DNA of 64,000 nt from Ostreococcus mediterraneus (taxonomy: Eukaryota > Chlorophyta > Mamiellophyceae > Mamiellales > Bathycoccaceae). The notes beneath the pieces were generated by a model, which ran no database searches, was not told the DNA's origin, and saw only the letters and a list, made by a program, of their open reading frames with translations. Every line of letters starts with the position of its first letter. Within the stretch, counting starts at the first letter, position 1. The DNA lies in contig WMKK01000005.1 in NCBI GenBank assembly GCA_012295225.1, positions 750,958-814,957 of the forward strand, given 5' to 3'. Positions 9,336 to 19,812 of the stretch are shown here, in pieces. The translations under genes and the position numbers were made by a program.

Positions 9336-10970
9336 ATGTCCACCGCGCACGCGCTCAGCGCGCGCCAACGCGTCGAACGCGCGTCGTTGCACCGGTGCGC
9401 GTCGCTCGCGTCGCATCGCGGGCGCGCGAGCGGCGCCGGGGCGCGACAACGACCGCGCGGGCGAGGCGATGGGCCAGAGCGTTGGCGCGCTTTTTGGACG
9501 GGTGTTTGGGCGTCGTCGACGTCGATGCAGGGCGACCGGGACACGATTGCGGGCATAGCGACGCCTGTCGTGGCGTCGAGCGGCGGGATCGCCATCGTGC
9601 GGTTGAGTGGGGAGGATGCGGTGGCGATTGCTGGGCGCGTGTTCGCCGTCGGTCGAGGCGGCGGCGGGCGAGAGAACTTTCAGTTTGAGAGTCATCGCGC
9701 GACGTATGGGGTGGTGTATGAGCGCGATACTGACGCTGGTAGTGCGTCTGGGCGGAAAATTATCGATGAAGTCATTGCGTTGGCGTTTTTGGCACCGAGA
9801 AGCTACACGGCGGAGGATGTCGTGGAGCTTCACTGTCACGGCGGCGCCGTGTGCGTGCAGCGTGTATTGCGTCGATGTCTTGATGAAGGTGCGCGGTTGG
9901 CGAGAAATGGTGAGTTTACGCTGCGCGCGTTTCTCAACGGTCGCTTAGATTTGGCGCAAGCTGAAGCAGTGCACGCATTAGTGAGCGCGAAGACGACGGC
10001 GGCGGCGGATAGCGCGTTGGCGACGATGCGAGGTGGATTAACGACGCCCGTGAGTCAAGCGCGCACGTTGTGCGTAGACTTACTCGCTGAACTTGAAGCG
10101 CGATTGGATTTTGATGACGAAATGGTGCCACTGGACGTCGACGCCATAGCCGCAAAAGCGGCTGCTGCGGGTGAGACGGTAAAAGATGTATTGCAAACGG
10201 CGCGCCGTGGAGCTCTACTCGAAACTGGCGTCACGGTCGCCATCGTCGGGCGACCAAATGTTGGCAAATCCAGGTTGCTCAATGCGCTGACACGAAGCGA
10301 AAGGTCGATTGTGACATCACGTGAGGGTACAACGAGAGACGTCGTAGAGGCTTCGGTGAACATCGGAGGCTTGCCGGCGACTTTGCTCGATACCGCTGGT
10401 ATTCGATCTGAAACCGACGACGAGGTCGAGCAAATCGGTGTCGCGCGTTCTCGCGCTGCCGCTGCGGGTGCAGATGTAGTTGTACTTGTCGTTGACGCAG
10501 AGCGCGGATGGACGACTGAAGACTATGCGATTTGGGAGAGCGAAATCTCAAATAACGCTCGAGCGAGTGGCTCTGCAGTGCTCGTCATCAACAAAACCGA
10601 TGTCGCCGACGCGGCTAATGCGACGCCACCCGATGAGGTCATTTCCACGTTTAGCGCTGTCGTGCACGTTAGTGCGGCGACTGGAGACAACCTGAGTTTG
10701 TTGGAATCTGCGGTGGTCGACACGGTGAGCGGCGGCGCCGTCGACGCTGAAGGTGGGGCATGGGCCGCAAACCAACGTCAGGCCGAGGCCTTGCAAGTTG
10801 CCGCAGACTCTCTAGACCGACTAAAGGGTACTATAGCTGCAGACATGCCCCTAGACTTTTGGACCATTGATTTACGCGAAGCCGCGTTTGCGCTCGGTAC
10901 AGTGACTGGCGAAGACACAACCGAGGATATTTTAGACACCATTTTCGAGCGCTTCTGCATAGGAAAGTAG
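9336..10970 (+). CDS. tRNA uridine-34 modification GTPase MnmE/TrmE (GTPBP3), organellar
   Basis: With GidA/MnmG this potassium-dependent GTPase installs the (carboxymethyl)aminomethyl group on the wobble uridine of organellar tRNAs. From the ATG at 9336 the protein has 544 residues, starting with about 60 Ser/Arg/Ala-rich residues that look like a plastid or mitochondrial transit peptide. The TrmE N-terminal tetrahydrofolate-binding domain runs from about 68 to 190. A helical domain follows, then the inserted G domain with G1 GRPNVGKS (305-312), the GTTRD switch (331-335), G3 DTAG (352-355) and NKTD. The C terminus ends with the signature CIGK, whose Cys is needed for modification. The family length outside the transit peptide is normal. 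Which organelle it serves cannot be told from the sequence. Confidence 0.95.
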   Translation: MSTAHALSARQRVERASLHRCASLASHRGRASGAGARQRPRGRGDGPERWRAFWTGVWASSTSMQGDRDTIAGIATPVVASSGGIAIVRLSGEDAVAIAGRVFAVGRGGGGRENFQFESHRATYGVVYERDTDAGSASGRKIIDEVIALAFLAPRSYTAEDVVELHCHGGAVCVQRVLRRCLDEGARLARNGEFTLRAFLNGRLDLAQAEAVHALVSAKTTAAADSALATMRGGLTTPVSQARTLCVDLLAELEARLDFDDEMVPLDVDAIAAKAAAAGETVKDVLQTARRGALLETGVTVAIVGRPNVGKSRLLNALTRSERSIVTSREGTTRDVVEASVNIGGLPATLLDTAGIRSETDDEVEQIGVARSRAAAAGADVVVLVVDAERGWTTEDYAIWESEISNNARASGSAVLVINKTDVADAANATPPDEVISTFSAVVHVSAATGDNLSLLESAVVDTVSGGAVDAEGGAWAANQRQAEALQVAADSLDRLKGTIAADMPLDFWTIDLREAAFALGTVTGEDTTEDILDTIFERFCIGK

Positions 10971-11032
10971 GCGATAATTTTATGTAAATACATGTGTACA
11001 TCAGACATTATGCTAGTGGCGGTGAACAACGG

Positions 11033-12345
11033 CTACTTCTCGTCGGGTTGCAATCGTACTCGTAACGAAGCCCACTGTAAGTGTAACTGCTTCTGCAGCT
11101 CTGGTACTATGTCCACGCCCGTTTGAATCGCGCGTAGGATCACCCCGACGTTAGTTTTCTCATCTTTGCGCAATTCATCAATATCGTCGCCATAAGCCTC
11201 GATAAATGCATCGCGATACACTTGGGCAAACTCTGTTTCTTCCACCGCCGCGGTTTCAGTCGCCGCGGAGGTGTCCGTGTTCTCAACCGTGTCCATCGCA
11301 GCTTGTGCGCGTCCACACACAACGTTGTTGTGCTTGACGATAGAATCCCACATTCGACACTGGAAATTCACTGGATCTAAATTGTTCACCAACGGATTCG
11401 TCGATTCTCGAGGCTTCAAGTCGTCTACTAACGACACGCTCGTGTCCAACAAATTATCCCTGGCACCCATGAGTGACAGATTCTTACGCAAAATCTTCTT
11501 AATCACCGCCCCAACTTGCAGCCCAACTTCTTTACACGCCTTCTCCATGGCAGACTCGTGCCCACTCTCCACGAGCTCTGCTCGAGCCTCGCGTGTCAAA
11601 CAATTAACGTTTCCGTGTCGCTCTAAAGCGGCTCGCAACGTCTCCCTTGCGCGCTTAAAAGCTTTACTCACGTCCTCCTCATCGGTAACGTCGTCTGCAT
11701 CATCGTCGTCGTCATCATCGTCACTACCGGAATCAAGAACGTCACTGTCCTCCATATCGCTCGAGCTGGCGTCTCGTCTCCGCTTGCGCTCCTCAGCGAC
11801 CTCTTCGCTCGACGACGAGCTCGACGACGCCAAACTCGACGATGAAGACGAACTCGACGACGATGAAGACGAACTCGACGACGATGAAGACGAACTCGAC
11901 GACGACGAGGAGGACGAACTCGACGAGGAGGAAGACGAACTTGACGAGCTCGGCGGCGGCGACGGCTCTTTCTTTGCCTTTTTACTCTTCTTTTCCTTCA
12001 ACGCCTTTGCCTCGCGCTTGCCTCCGTCTTTCGGCGCTAACGGTGCGCTCACGCCGTCATCTTTCGCGCGCGTCAGCGCAATGGGCGTTGTTTCTTTCAC
12101 CACCGCATCGTTTCCGCGCTGTCGCTCCGCCTGCGTCGGGGAAAATGTAATACTTGCGGTGAGTCGGTGACACGCGAGTGGCGGCTGCGCGACGAGTTCG
12201 TTCTGTACGCGATGATGACGACGAGGACGACGACGAGTGCGCGGACGAAGATAGCACAGGCGACACGCGAATATCGATGATGACGTACGGCGAGACGACG
12301 GGCGATTTCGGCGAGTCCACCCTGATCGCGAAGCGGTTGCGCCAT
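11033..12345 (-). CDS. Serine-run nuclear-type protein with a Rsa3-like C-terminal segment, two exons
   Basis: The frame below 12130 has no ATG, so a first exon is needed. I propose exon 1 at 12289-12345 (MAQPLRDQGGLAEIARRLA) and exon 2 at 11033-12130, joined in phase 0 with donor GTACGT, acceptor CAG and a CTCAC branch-like site. The protein is 384 residues. It has a Lys-rich basic stretch, a run of over 40 serines, an acidic Asp run and a helical half. The C-terminal segment (FAQVYRDAFIEAYGDDIDE onward) resembles the ribosome-assembly protein Rsa3 domain in length and pattern (aromatic-rich helix, DDID/LR, then a hydrophobic helix). This suggests nucleolar ribosome biogenesis, but it is a weak match by eye. 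It is convergent with MnmE (62 bp). Confidence 0.7.
11844..11906. repeat. 21-bp coding minisatellite, about three copies
   Basis: Three near-identical 21-bp units (11844-11864, 11865-11885, 11886-11906) sit inside a longer imperfect GAC/GAA-rich tract at about 11805-11965. On the minus strand they encode the serine run of the Rsa3-like protein; on the plus strand the same tract would encode Asp/Glu/Leu. The unit length is a multiple of three, so copy-number changes keep the frame. Confidence 0.85.
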
Positions 12346-12514
12346 GGCTGGCGCGTTGTGAGGGTGGAGCGTCTCGAAGCGTAACATTTGGACAATCGTA
12401 GAGTCTGTTTTAGTCATTCGTGATACGCGTCGCGTGTTGAAACGAAAGATGTTTGATTGATTTAATATACGGGCTAATGTGGCGCGGCTGATTCAAAGAC
12501 GAAGGTTGTCGAAT

Positions 12515-13396
12515 TTACTTTTTCGCCACGTTGATTTCGCTCCGCGGCAAGTTTACGGCGGCGATGAGCCCGTGCGACTGCAAGTTCAATTCCGTGCCAT
12601 CGCGGTAGAGCGAAATCGGCGACTCGATGCTGACGTTGGCAAACAACGGTCTGCACGGTCGCACGTCGAGCGACCGACCGTTATGGATCGCTGCAGTCGC
12701 GCCCACGGCTTTTAACGCGTTGCTTCGCGGCATCGCGTCAAAGTTTATGTACGGCTTCCCATCCCACTGCACGCCCAACCCGAGGGACACATCTGTGGCT
12801 AATAATCCTTCGCCAACCTCAAACTTCTTCTGTAACTCCACGCCAGTGACATCCACGGCAACTTTCCCGGGCTCACCAATCTCGCGCTCGAGTTTTGCAA
12901 ACGTATGGACCGTCTTTGAGGCGTAATCGGCGAGCGCGCCGACGGTCACGCTCGTCGCGTGCGCCTCGTTCCCTGGTAACCCCTTCACATCCACAGTCTG
13001 TGCGTGCACCGAATCATGCATTACGATTGTACCAAACGTTAGTGCGTGCGCTCGAAGTCGGATTCAATCGCGCACGCGACGCGATGTCCCGAGGTCAACG
13101 ACGAGTCGCGTCTCGACGAGAGATCAACTGAATTCATCATAAACAAGTCAACGCGAGTCAACAACGAGACGCGAGCACGAACGAAGACGCCGACGACAAC
13201 GATGGCGCGTATAGCGCACGCGTACCTTGGATACTTTCAGTCCCCACACCGGATCGGTGTGCAAAGACACGCGCGGTTGCTTGATGTTTTGCCACCACGG
13301 CGCATCGTCGTTGGTGGCATTCGCGACAGCATTCATCTTTGCGACGCTCGGGGGCGTGGCGATGGCGTCAGGATTGGCGTTGGAAACGGTGGACAT
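12515..13396 (-). CDS. Unrecognised conserved-looking 217-residue protein, two exons
   Basis: I do not recognise this protein. Exon 1 is 13226-13396 (57 codons, from MSTVSNANPD) and exon 2 is 12515-12997 (160 codons plus stop). The 228-bp intron has donor GTACGC, a CTAAC branch-like site and acceptor CAG, and the join is in phase 0. Exon 1 encodes a short Ala/Asn-rich leader, then PWWQNIKQPRVSLHTDPVWG. The rest is a run of alternating hydrophobic and polar residues (for example VSLGLGVQWDGKPYINF) suggesting many beta strands, as in a small outer-membrane-type barrel. No helix-forming membrane segment is visible. Plastid envelope pore proteins of similar size exist, but I saw no motif that would support naming it one. 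Confidence 0.65.
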
Positions 13397-13738
13397 GTTA
13401 GGTGTGCGTGCGTGCGTCTTGCGTGCGCGCGCGCGTGACGATGATTGGTGCGCACCGGTGGGTGAGCGCTCCGCGAAGTGAGGAATATCCAAATTTGCGC
13501 TTTCGTGACAAGGCGGTTGCGTTGTGCGGTTTGGACGACGTCAGCGCGCGCGCATACACGGACAAAGATATTATCAAGACGGCGACTTTGAAATTTTTTT
13601 AGAAATTTGACGATTACAAAACGCGCCCCATTAAGTGAGACGCCTCTAGTCACCGCGCAAGTTGCCGTCGCGCCGCAGACGACTTCACCATCATACCAAG
13701 TAACAAAGGAACTTAAACACCAACATGTTCTTATTTCC

Positions 13739-15147
13739 CTATTGCTGAACAGTCGCACGTTGGGCAAGCTCGCGAGCGATGATCTTGTTACGAGCATCAG
13801 TCTTCGCTTGGGACTTAATACCCATGATACCACCACCCCACGTTCTGGACGTCTTCGTGAAGACGTCGTTGTAAGAAGCCTTGATGGCTTCGACGAGCTT
13901 GGAGAATTCAAGCTTGTCTTCGTTCTTGATCGCGGTGAGCGCCAACGCCGTGGCGGTCTTCTTGTGCACAACCGCGCCGAGACGAGCCTTGCCCTTAACG
14001 ATGCAGTACGGCACGTTCATTTGCTTGCACAATGCCGGGAGCCAGACAACGAGTTCAACCGGGTCAACGTCGTGCGCGATGCACACGAGTTGCGCCTTGC
14101 CTTGCTCCACGAGGTACGTGATGTGGTTGATACCGAACTTCACGACAACGGGCTTCTTGCTCTCAACATCCTTACCCGCGGCTTCAGCCTCCGCCATACC
14201 GGCGAGGCGCTCCTTCTTTTGGGACGCGTCCTCCGGGCGGTACTTCATGAGAAGCTTGAACAAGTTCGTCGCCAAGTTCTTGTCCAAAGTGTTGTTGAAT
14301 TGGTTGATGGCCGGCGGGACCTTCAAACGCTTTTGCAACACACGACGTTGGCGCTGGAGGCGCACATACTTCGGCCACTTCACGTAACGGTTAAGCGGCG
14401 TCTTCACCGGCAACGCGTTACCGATGCCAAAGTTCTTCGGCTTGCGCTCAAACAACGGGTTGGACGGGCCCTTCGGTTCCGCCTTCGGTTGTTTAGCCTT
14501 GAGGGCCGCAGGGGCTTTCGCAGGTTTAGCCTGTAGATTCGCGAATAGCACGTACGAGAGAAAAATTACGTCAGTCCAAGTTCATTCAAGCGAAACAAGA
14601 CGTCGCGCTCCGCCGTGGCGCAGACCCTCGCGCGCTCGACGCCGCGCGCTCGACGCCCGACGCCCGATGCCGCGCACGAAATCCTCCCCACCCGCCTCGC
14701 GCGAACGTTGCGCCCAAACGCCACGCATCATCACATCCCGCTCGGTGACCCAACGCTCTCGCGCACCACGCGCGCGCGACGTCCGACGACCACGCCCCAA
14801 CCCCGCGCATCGCGCGATCGAAACCCCAAGCGAATCGCCACGACAACGCCCTCAACCGCGCCCGTGCGTCGCCCACACGCGCGCGCGCGCGACCAAACGA
14901 CCACGCGCGACGTGCGTCATCATCCAATCGCATCTCCGCACCCATGCGCAACCTCGCCCGTGCGCCGCGCGCGCCGCACCACCGCGCCCGTGCGCGCCCG
15001 TACGCAAAGCCCTAACGCACATCGCGCATCGCATCATCGCCCACGCCGCGCGTCGCGCGAGCACGACGTCGACCAGAAGACGCTGGTGCTTGAGAGATAA
15101 CGCGTGGGTTCGCGCATTCGCATCGCACACGCGCATCGACGTACCAT
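13739..15147 (-). CDS. RPL7A: 60S ribosomal protein L7a (eL8), with a proposed ATG-only first exon
   Basis: A structural protein of the large ribosomal subunit with an L7Ae core. The main exon is 13739-14530, and the conserved blocks [55 protein letters not shown] and [11 protein letters not shown] are all present. The frame has no ATG before 14530 and is preceded by a CTACAG acceptor and a CTGAC branch-like site (14570-14574, minus strand). The best partner I found is an ATG at 15145-15147 followed directly by donor GTACGT. This would give a 614-bp intron and a product starting [10 protein letters not shown], the usual style for L7a (264 residues). The main exon is certain; the first exon is inference and another short exon in 14575-15150 cannot be excluded. 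Confidence 0.9.
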
Positions 15148-15539
15148 GGCTTCACGCGTGCGCGTCTAGAAAAGGCGGATCGCAGCGGCGCGCGCGGCCG
15201 TTTGCTGGGTCCGCGTGGTGCCGAATGTCCGAACATTCGAAATAAAAGTTTATCCCTCACGCACGGACGTATGACTTGTACTACATGTACCATGAGGACC
15301 GAGTTATTCAAGTACTCGCGATGAAAATCATCACGCGATGTGATTCACGTACTGAACGTGTGCAGGACGCATGATGGGTGCGAAGTGGGTGCGCGCGAAC
15401 GCCATTCGCCGCCGCCGCGCACGCGCGACGCGAGCGCCGAGTTCGCGCGAAGGCGACAGAGGGCGACGACGGGACGCGCGAACGCGTGAATTGACGAGTA
15501 CGACGCGAGGTGTGAGTGCGCGCGCGCACGGGCGCGAGC
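15148..15539. promoter_or_regulatory. Divergent region between L7a (proposed start) and the GTE bromodomain gene
   Basis: About 392 bp. The part from 15230 to 15370 is visibly less GC-rich than its surroundings, as expected for a promoter here. No named element was recognised. If the L7a first exon is placed elsewhere, the gene-free stretch would be about 1 kb. Confidence 0.4.
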
Positions 15540-17555
15540 ATGGAGGATTTCTCGCGCGCATTCATGGATGAGGAATTGTTCGATGCGGTGGACGAGGATG
15601 GACACACGCTGACGACGACGACGAGTGAGATGGGTGCGCCGGCGCGGCGGATGAGTGTCACGAATCCTCGTGTACGTGAGTTTACGCAATTTGGAGAGAT
15701 TGCGCATAAACCCGCGGTGAAACGGCGAAAGGTGCACGGGAAGCTCAAGCGAAGCGCGAGCGCGCCGGCGTCACGCGCGCGCTCGGTGAGGGATATCGAC
15801 GACGATAGGGACGATAGGGACCCAAATGCGTGGGTTCCAGGCCCAGCGAGACGGGGTGAAACTATCATGACGCAAGCGCAAGTGCGCGTGGCGGCTGGGA
15901 GGTTGCCATTTGGATTGGAGTACTTGGGCGTGGACGGGCCAATTGGACACGTCGGGCGGGACGGGACGCTGTACTCGAAAACAAATGCGGTTGCGTCGCA
16001 TCAGATGACGAATGTATCGACGGATAACGGGGCGGTAGTACGCATAGCAGCAGTCGGTGTTGGTCGCGCGGCGACAGTGGGGATGGTGGATGCTCATAGC
16101 ATGTTGGGCGCGGATGACTTGGATTTTGGCTTGACGCCAAACGCAGTCGTCGCCGCGGGTGCGTCATCATTCTCTGCACCCGACTTGTTTAGTGCAGGCG
16201 CGGGATTTGTGACGACGACGCCGATGGCAACCGGTTTAGGATCATCGCAAGATATGCGGCGACGTTATGCGAATGTCAGTGCTCAACAAACCAAGCGGGC
16301 GAAAGCCGAGGAACGCGTAAAGCGCGTCGCGTTGAAAAAGCGCCTCTTTGAGCTCGAGAATTTGACTTCGATGTTGGCCGAGCGCGTGGAGCGCGTTGCC
16401 GAAGAACGTGAAGAGTTGAGTTTGATTGCGCAACGCGCCAACGCAAAGGTTCAAGAGCTAGACGCCAAGCGGAAAACATCCACGGTGTCGCGCTCCATTT
16501 CACAGCTTCGTCAGAAGATTGGTGCAAAGCCAGATATGCCGCATGGGTTTGACGCTCTGCGATATCGAAGCTTGCTCGAAGTCGTGCACAAGCAATGTCT
16601 GATGAGCGTACGGCAACTGATGTCGCACCAATGGGGTTTCCCATTCACCGCGCCTGTGGATGCCGAAGCGCTCGGCCTACCAACATATCACGACGTGATT
16701 AAGAACCCAATGGATTTGGGGACGATCAAAACATTCATCGAAGATGGTGGTAAGTACCTCGTGAGCGAAGATGTCGACGTCGATGTACGATTGACCTTTG
16801 CAAACGCCATGACGTTTAATAAAGAAGGCACGGACGTGCACACAATGGCGAAAGGATTGCTTGCAGAGTGGGACACGAAATGGGTCGCGATTCAACAACG
16901 AATCGTAGATGTTGAGGCGTGCTTGCTCGTCGAGCGTGAGGTTGCCATCGCGCGGAACGAAGCGGCGGTAAGGCGCGCCGATGCCGCGGCCAAGGAGGTG
17001 GAGCGCTCGAATACGAGCGCGGCGCTGGACGTCGCATTGACGCAGCTCGCCGAAGTTGAGGCGCAAATGCTCGCTATCATGCGTCCTTTATCGCATGACG
17101 ATCGCGAAGAGTTGGTAACGAGCTTAAAACGCTTACCGAGCGGCCTGCGCGAAGGCGCGGAGCAGATTATCGCACGAAACAGTGGTGGTGGATGGGACGC
17201 GAAGAGAATGCGCTTGGAAAACATTAACGACCACAGTGACTTGACACTTCACTTGTTGGTTCGATACGCAAAGAATATGAATAGAAATAGAATTGCCGTC
17301 ATCGCGGGATGGTGCGGGCATAGCCATCCGGAGGAACTCCTGGATAAGTTCAAGGAGGAGCCCCTGACGGATTGCGTCGACGATTTGGCGACGTTTGTCG
17401 GCGTAGCTCCAGCGCAGCACCACGCCGGTGAACATTTAGGCTTACGCACGATCGATGCGATTAGTGAAGATTATGATTTCGACCCTCTCGCATTCGATGA
17501 CTTGCTCGGCGATGTTCCTGACGAACACATGGATTTCGATCCTTTAGCGCTTTGA
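15540..17555 (+). CDS. Bromodomain-ET (GTE/BET-like) chromatin protein
   Basis: A reader of acetylated histones of the plant GTE (global transcription factor group E) type, expected in the nucleus. From the ATG at 15540 (MEDFSRAFMD) it has 671 residues. The N-terminal part is low-complexity and basic, followed by a coiled coil near residues 250-310. The single bromodomain lies at about 330-455; it keeps the ZA-loop pattern PVDAEALGLPTYHDVIKNPMD and the acetyl-lysine-binding Asn in FANAMTFN. An ET domain at about 515-575 starts with LSHDDREELVTSLKRLP and ends in SDLTLHLLVRYA. The C terminus is acidic with repeated DFDPLA motifs. One bromodomain plus ET is the plant arrangement; animal BET proteins have two. 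Confidence 0.92.
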   Translation: MEDFSRAFMDEELFDAVDEDGHTLTTTTSEMGAPARRMSVTNPRVREFTQFGEIAHKPAVKRRKVHGKLKRSASAPASRARSVRDIDDDRDDRDPNAWVPGPARRGETIMTQAQVRVAAGRLPFGLEYLGVDGPIGHVGRDGTLYSKTNAVASHQMTNVSTDNGAVVRIAAVGVGRAATVGMVDAHSMLGADDLDFGLTPNAVVAAGASSFSAPDLFSAGAGFVTTTPMATGLGSSQDMRRRYANVSAQQTKRAKAEERVKRVALKKRLFELENLTSMLAERVERVAEEREELSLIAQRANAKVQELDAKRKTSTVSRSISQLRQKIGAKPDMPHGFDALRYRSLLEVVHKQCLMSVRQLMSHQWGFPFTAPVDAEALGLPTYHDVIKNPMDLGTIKTFIEDGGKYLVSEDVDVDVRLTFANAMTFNKEGTDVHTMAKGLLAEWDTKWVAIQQRIVDVEACLLVEREVAIARNEAAVRRADAAAKEVERSNTSAALDVALTQLAEVEAQMLAIMRPLSHDDREELVTSLKRLPSGLREGAEQIIARNSGGGWDAKRMRLENINDHSDLTLHLLVRYAKNMNRNRIAVIAGWCGHSHPEELLDKFKEEPLTDCVDDLATFVGVAPAQHHAGEHLGLRTIDAISEDYDFDPLAFDDLLGDVPDEHMDFDPLAL

Positions 17556-17766
17556 AGCGGGACGGCTAGCCGACGGCGACATGTGGATGCGAATCCATAC
17601 TTTAGCAATGCACACGCGACGCTGCGTGTGCTAGACATGTAATATACACTCATTGTTGTGCATAATCATCTTTTTACCTTCACAATGAACGCACGTGGAG
17701 AGCTCGACTGCGGGAGTTCCGCGCCTCACAGCACGCCGCGCCCCACTGTGAGCTCCTGCGCCAACC

Positions 17767-19812
17767 ATGGTGCTTTCTCTCCGACCTAGGCAGCGCCAAG
17801 CCGTGGTAGACATGCTCAATCTCACGCAGAAGAGTCCGATGGCGCTTTCGTCGGTCAGTGACGCCGATGAAGCCAACACGTACAAGGTACGCGTGCGGTT
17901 TCGCGTGACAGCAGCAACAGCTCCTGTCAACAGCTAGTAGCTCAATTCGCGCGCGGGACTCGCGCTTTTGTACCGATGACTAACCGCCCTCTCTCGCGCG
18001 GATGCGGTCGTACGCACACAGCTATTCGTGCTCGATAAATTCACCCACGACGTCATCGCCCCGCTCGTGACGCTGCGTGACTTGAGAGAACACGGCGTGA
18101 CGCTGCACTTGAAGTTGGAATCAGATCGCGAAGAAATACCCGATGTCCCGAGCGTGTACTTCGTGAGGCCGACGACGGAGAACATAAAGATAATATCAAA
18201 TGATTTTAGCAAGTCCTTGTATGAGGCGTATCACTTGAACTTCTCGTCGACGTTACCGGAAAGTGGGTTGGAAGCGTTGGCTACGGCGGCGGTGCGCGCC
18301 GGGTCGGACGGGCGAGTCAAGTGCGTGCGAGATCAGTACCTTGGCTACGTTTCACTCGAGGATAATTTGTTTGATTTGAGTCTGGAAGATGGTTATCGGT
18401 TATTGCACGATCCACGAGTGTCGGAGAAGGATGTGGAGCGTTTAATCGCGAGCGTGACGACTGGATTGTTTTCGGCGTGCGCGACTCTTGGACAAGTGCC
18501 GGTGATTCGTGCGCAAAAGGGGGGTGCCGCGGAGATGGTGGCGAACGAGTTAGATTCGAAAATTAGGGAAGCGCTCACGCAGCGGGACAACCCATTCGAC
18601 GCGGCGGCGCGGATGCACATCGGCGCTGGTTCGGTGCAACGGCCGTTACTGTGCTTGTTCGACCGTAACTTTGACTTGACCGCAATGCTACAACACGCGT
18701 GGACGTACCAGCCGCTCGTGCACGACGTGCTGAGTATGCATCTGAACCGTGTAGATGTGAAATCGGATTCTCCAGCGGATGTTGTGGGAGGGTCAAAACC
18801 AAAGAGTTACACGTTGGAGGCGGCGGATCCATTTTGGGCTGCCAACGCGAGCGCGCAGTTCCCCAAAGTCGCCGAGCAAGTGGAGTTGGAATTGGCGAAA
18901 TATAAAGATGCAATCAAGCACGTGAATGCGCAGACGTCCATGGCGGACGACCCCGACGCTTTAGGTGACAGCACGTCCAAGCTTGCGGATGCCGTGCAGT
19001 CGTTGCCCGAGCTTCAAGAGAACAAGCGCGTCATCGACAAGCACACGAATATCGCCACGGCGTTGCTAGGAAGCATTAAACAGCGTGGTTTAGATGAATA
19101 TTACGCTATAGAAGAGGATTTGTTAGTTGGCAAGGGCGATAAGCCGTCTGTGATGAGCTTGTTGCAAGCTACGGGTCGCGGGAGCGCGGAAGACAAGGTG
19201 CGGCTAGCCATCGTCTACACATTGTCCGCCACTGAAGGCGTGTCACCGCAAGACGCCGAAGCCGTGGAAGGTGCGTTGCGTGCAAGCGGTGCAGATACGG
19301 CTGCGTTGACCTATGTCAAGCGCATGATGAGCTTGAACGCGAGCTTGAAGAAGAACATGTCGGCGAACGACGGCGCCGCTGGCGCGCCAGGACACCAACG
19401 GAACAACTCGAGCCAAGCTAACATCCTCGACTGGGCCGATAAACTCTACGGGCAAAGTGTGAATACAATCACCAAAGGTGTGAAAAACTTGCTCAGCGGT
19501 GAGCGCGTGCTTCCAATCGCTGTCGCCGTCGACGCGTTGATGGCGAACCAACAGACACCAGAAACCGCCGCGTACGCCTACATGGATCCCAAAACCCCGC
19601 GCGGAAAATCCACCACCCCGCGCGAGGGCGATCCCGCCTTCCAAGACGGCATTTGTTTCGTCATCGGTGGAGGAAACTATATCGAGTACCAAAGTTTACT
19701 CGAACTCACCGCTCGAGAACGCTCTCACGTTCGATCCGTCGTCTACGGCTCCACCTCGCTCGTCACTGGAGAAAACTTTCTCAAAGTCCTCGCCAACCTC
19801 GGCTCGAGTTAG
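17767..19812 (+). CDS. SLY1: SLY1, Sec1/Munc18 protein of ER-Golgi traffic, two exons
   Basis: An SM protein that binds syntaxin-5-type SNAREs and drives ER-Golgi vesicle fusion. Exon 1 is 17767-17886 (MVLSLRPRQRQAVVDMLNL, 40 codons) and exon 2 is 18022-19812. The 135-bp intron has donor GTACGC, a CTAAC branch site at 17980-17984 and acceptor CAG, and joins in phase 0 to LFVLDKFTHDVI. The 636-residue product has the SLY1 signatures LREHGVTLHL, VPSVYFVRPT and the YHLNFSSTLPE block, and later RPLLCLFDRNFDLTAMLQHAWTY in the central domain. The C terminus has ICFVIGGGNYIEYQSL and YGSTSLVTGENFL, typical of the family. VPS45, VPS33 and SEC1 fit less well because of the N-terminal exon and these blocks. 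Confidence 0.94.

Noticed and set aside
11271-12170. Long plus-strand acidic/Ser-rich frame opposite the Rsa3-like gene
   Set aside because: Its codon pattern is that of an antisense shadow; the minus strand gives a spliced, better-structured protein with a good first exon.
12178-12384. Small plus-strand frame containing TYGETTGDFGESTLIAKRL
   Set aside because: No ATG near its start, and it is antisense to the proposed first exon and intron of the Rsa3-like gene.
14424-15245. 273-codon Arg/Pro-rich plus-strand frame
   Set aside because: Low-complexity composition without any motif; it overlaps the L7a coding end and its proposed intron on the other strand.
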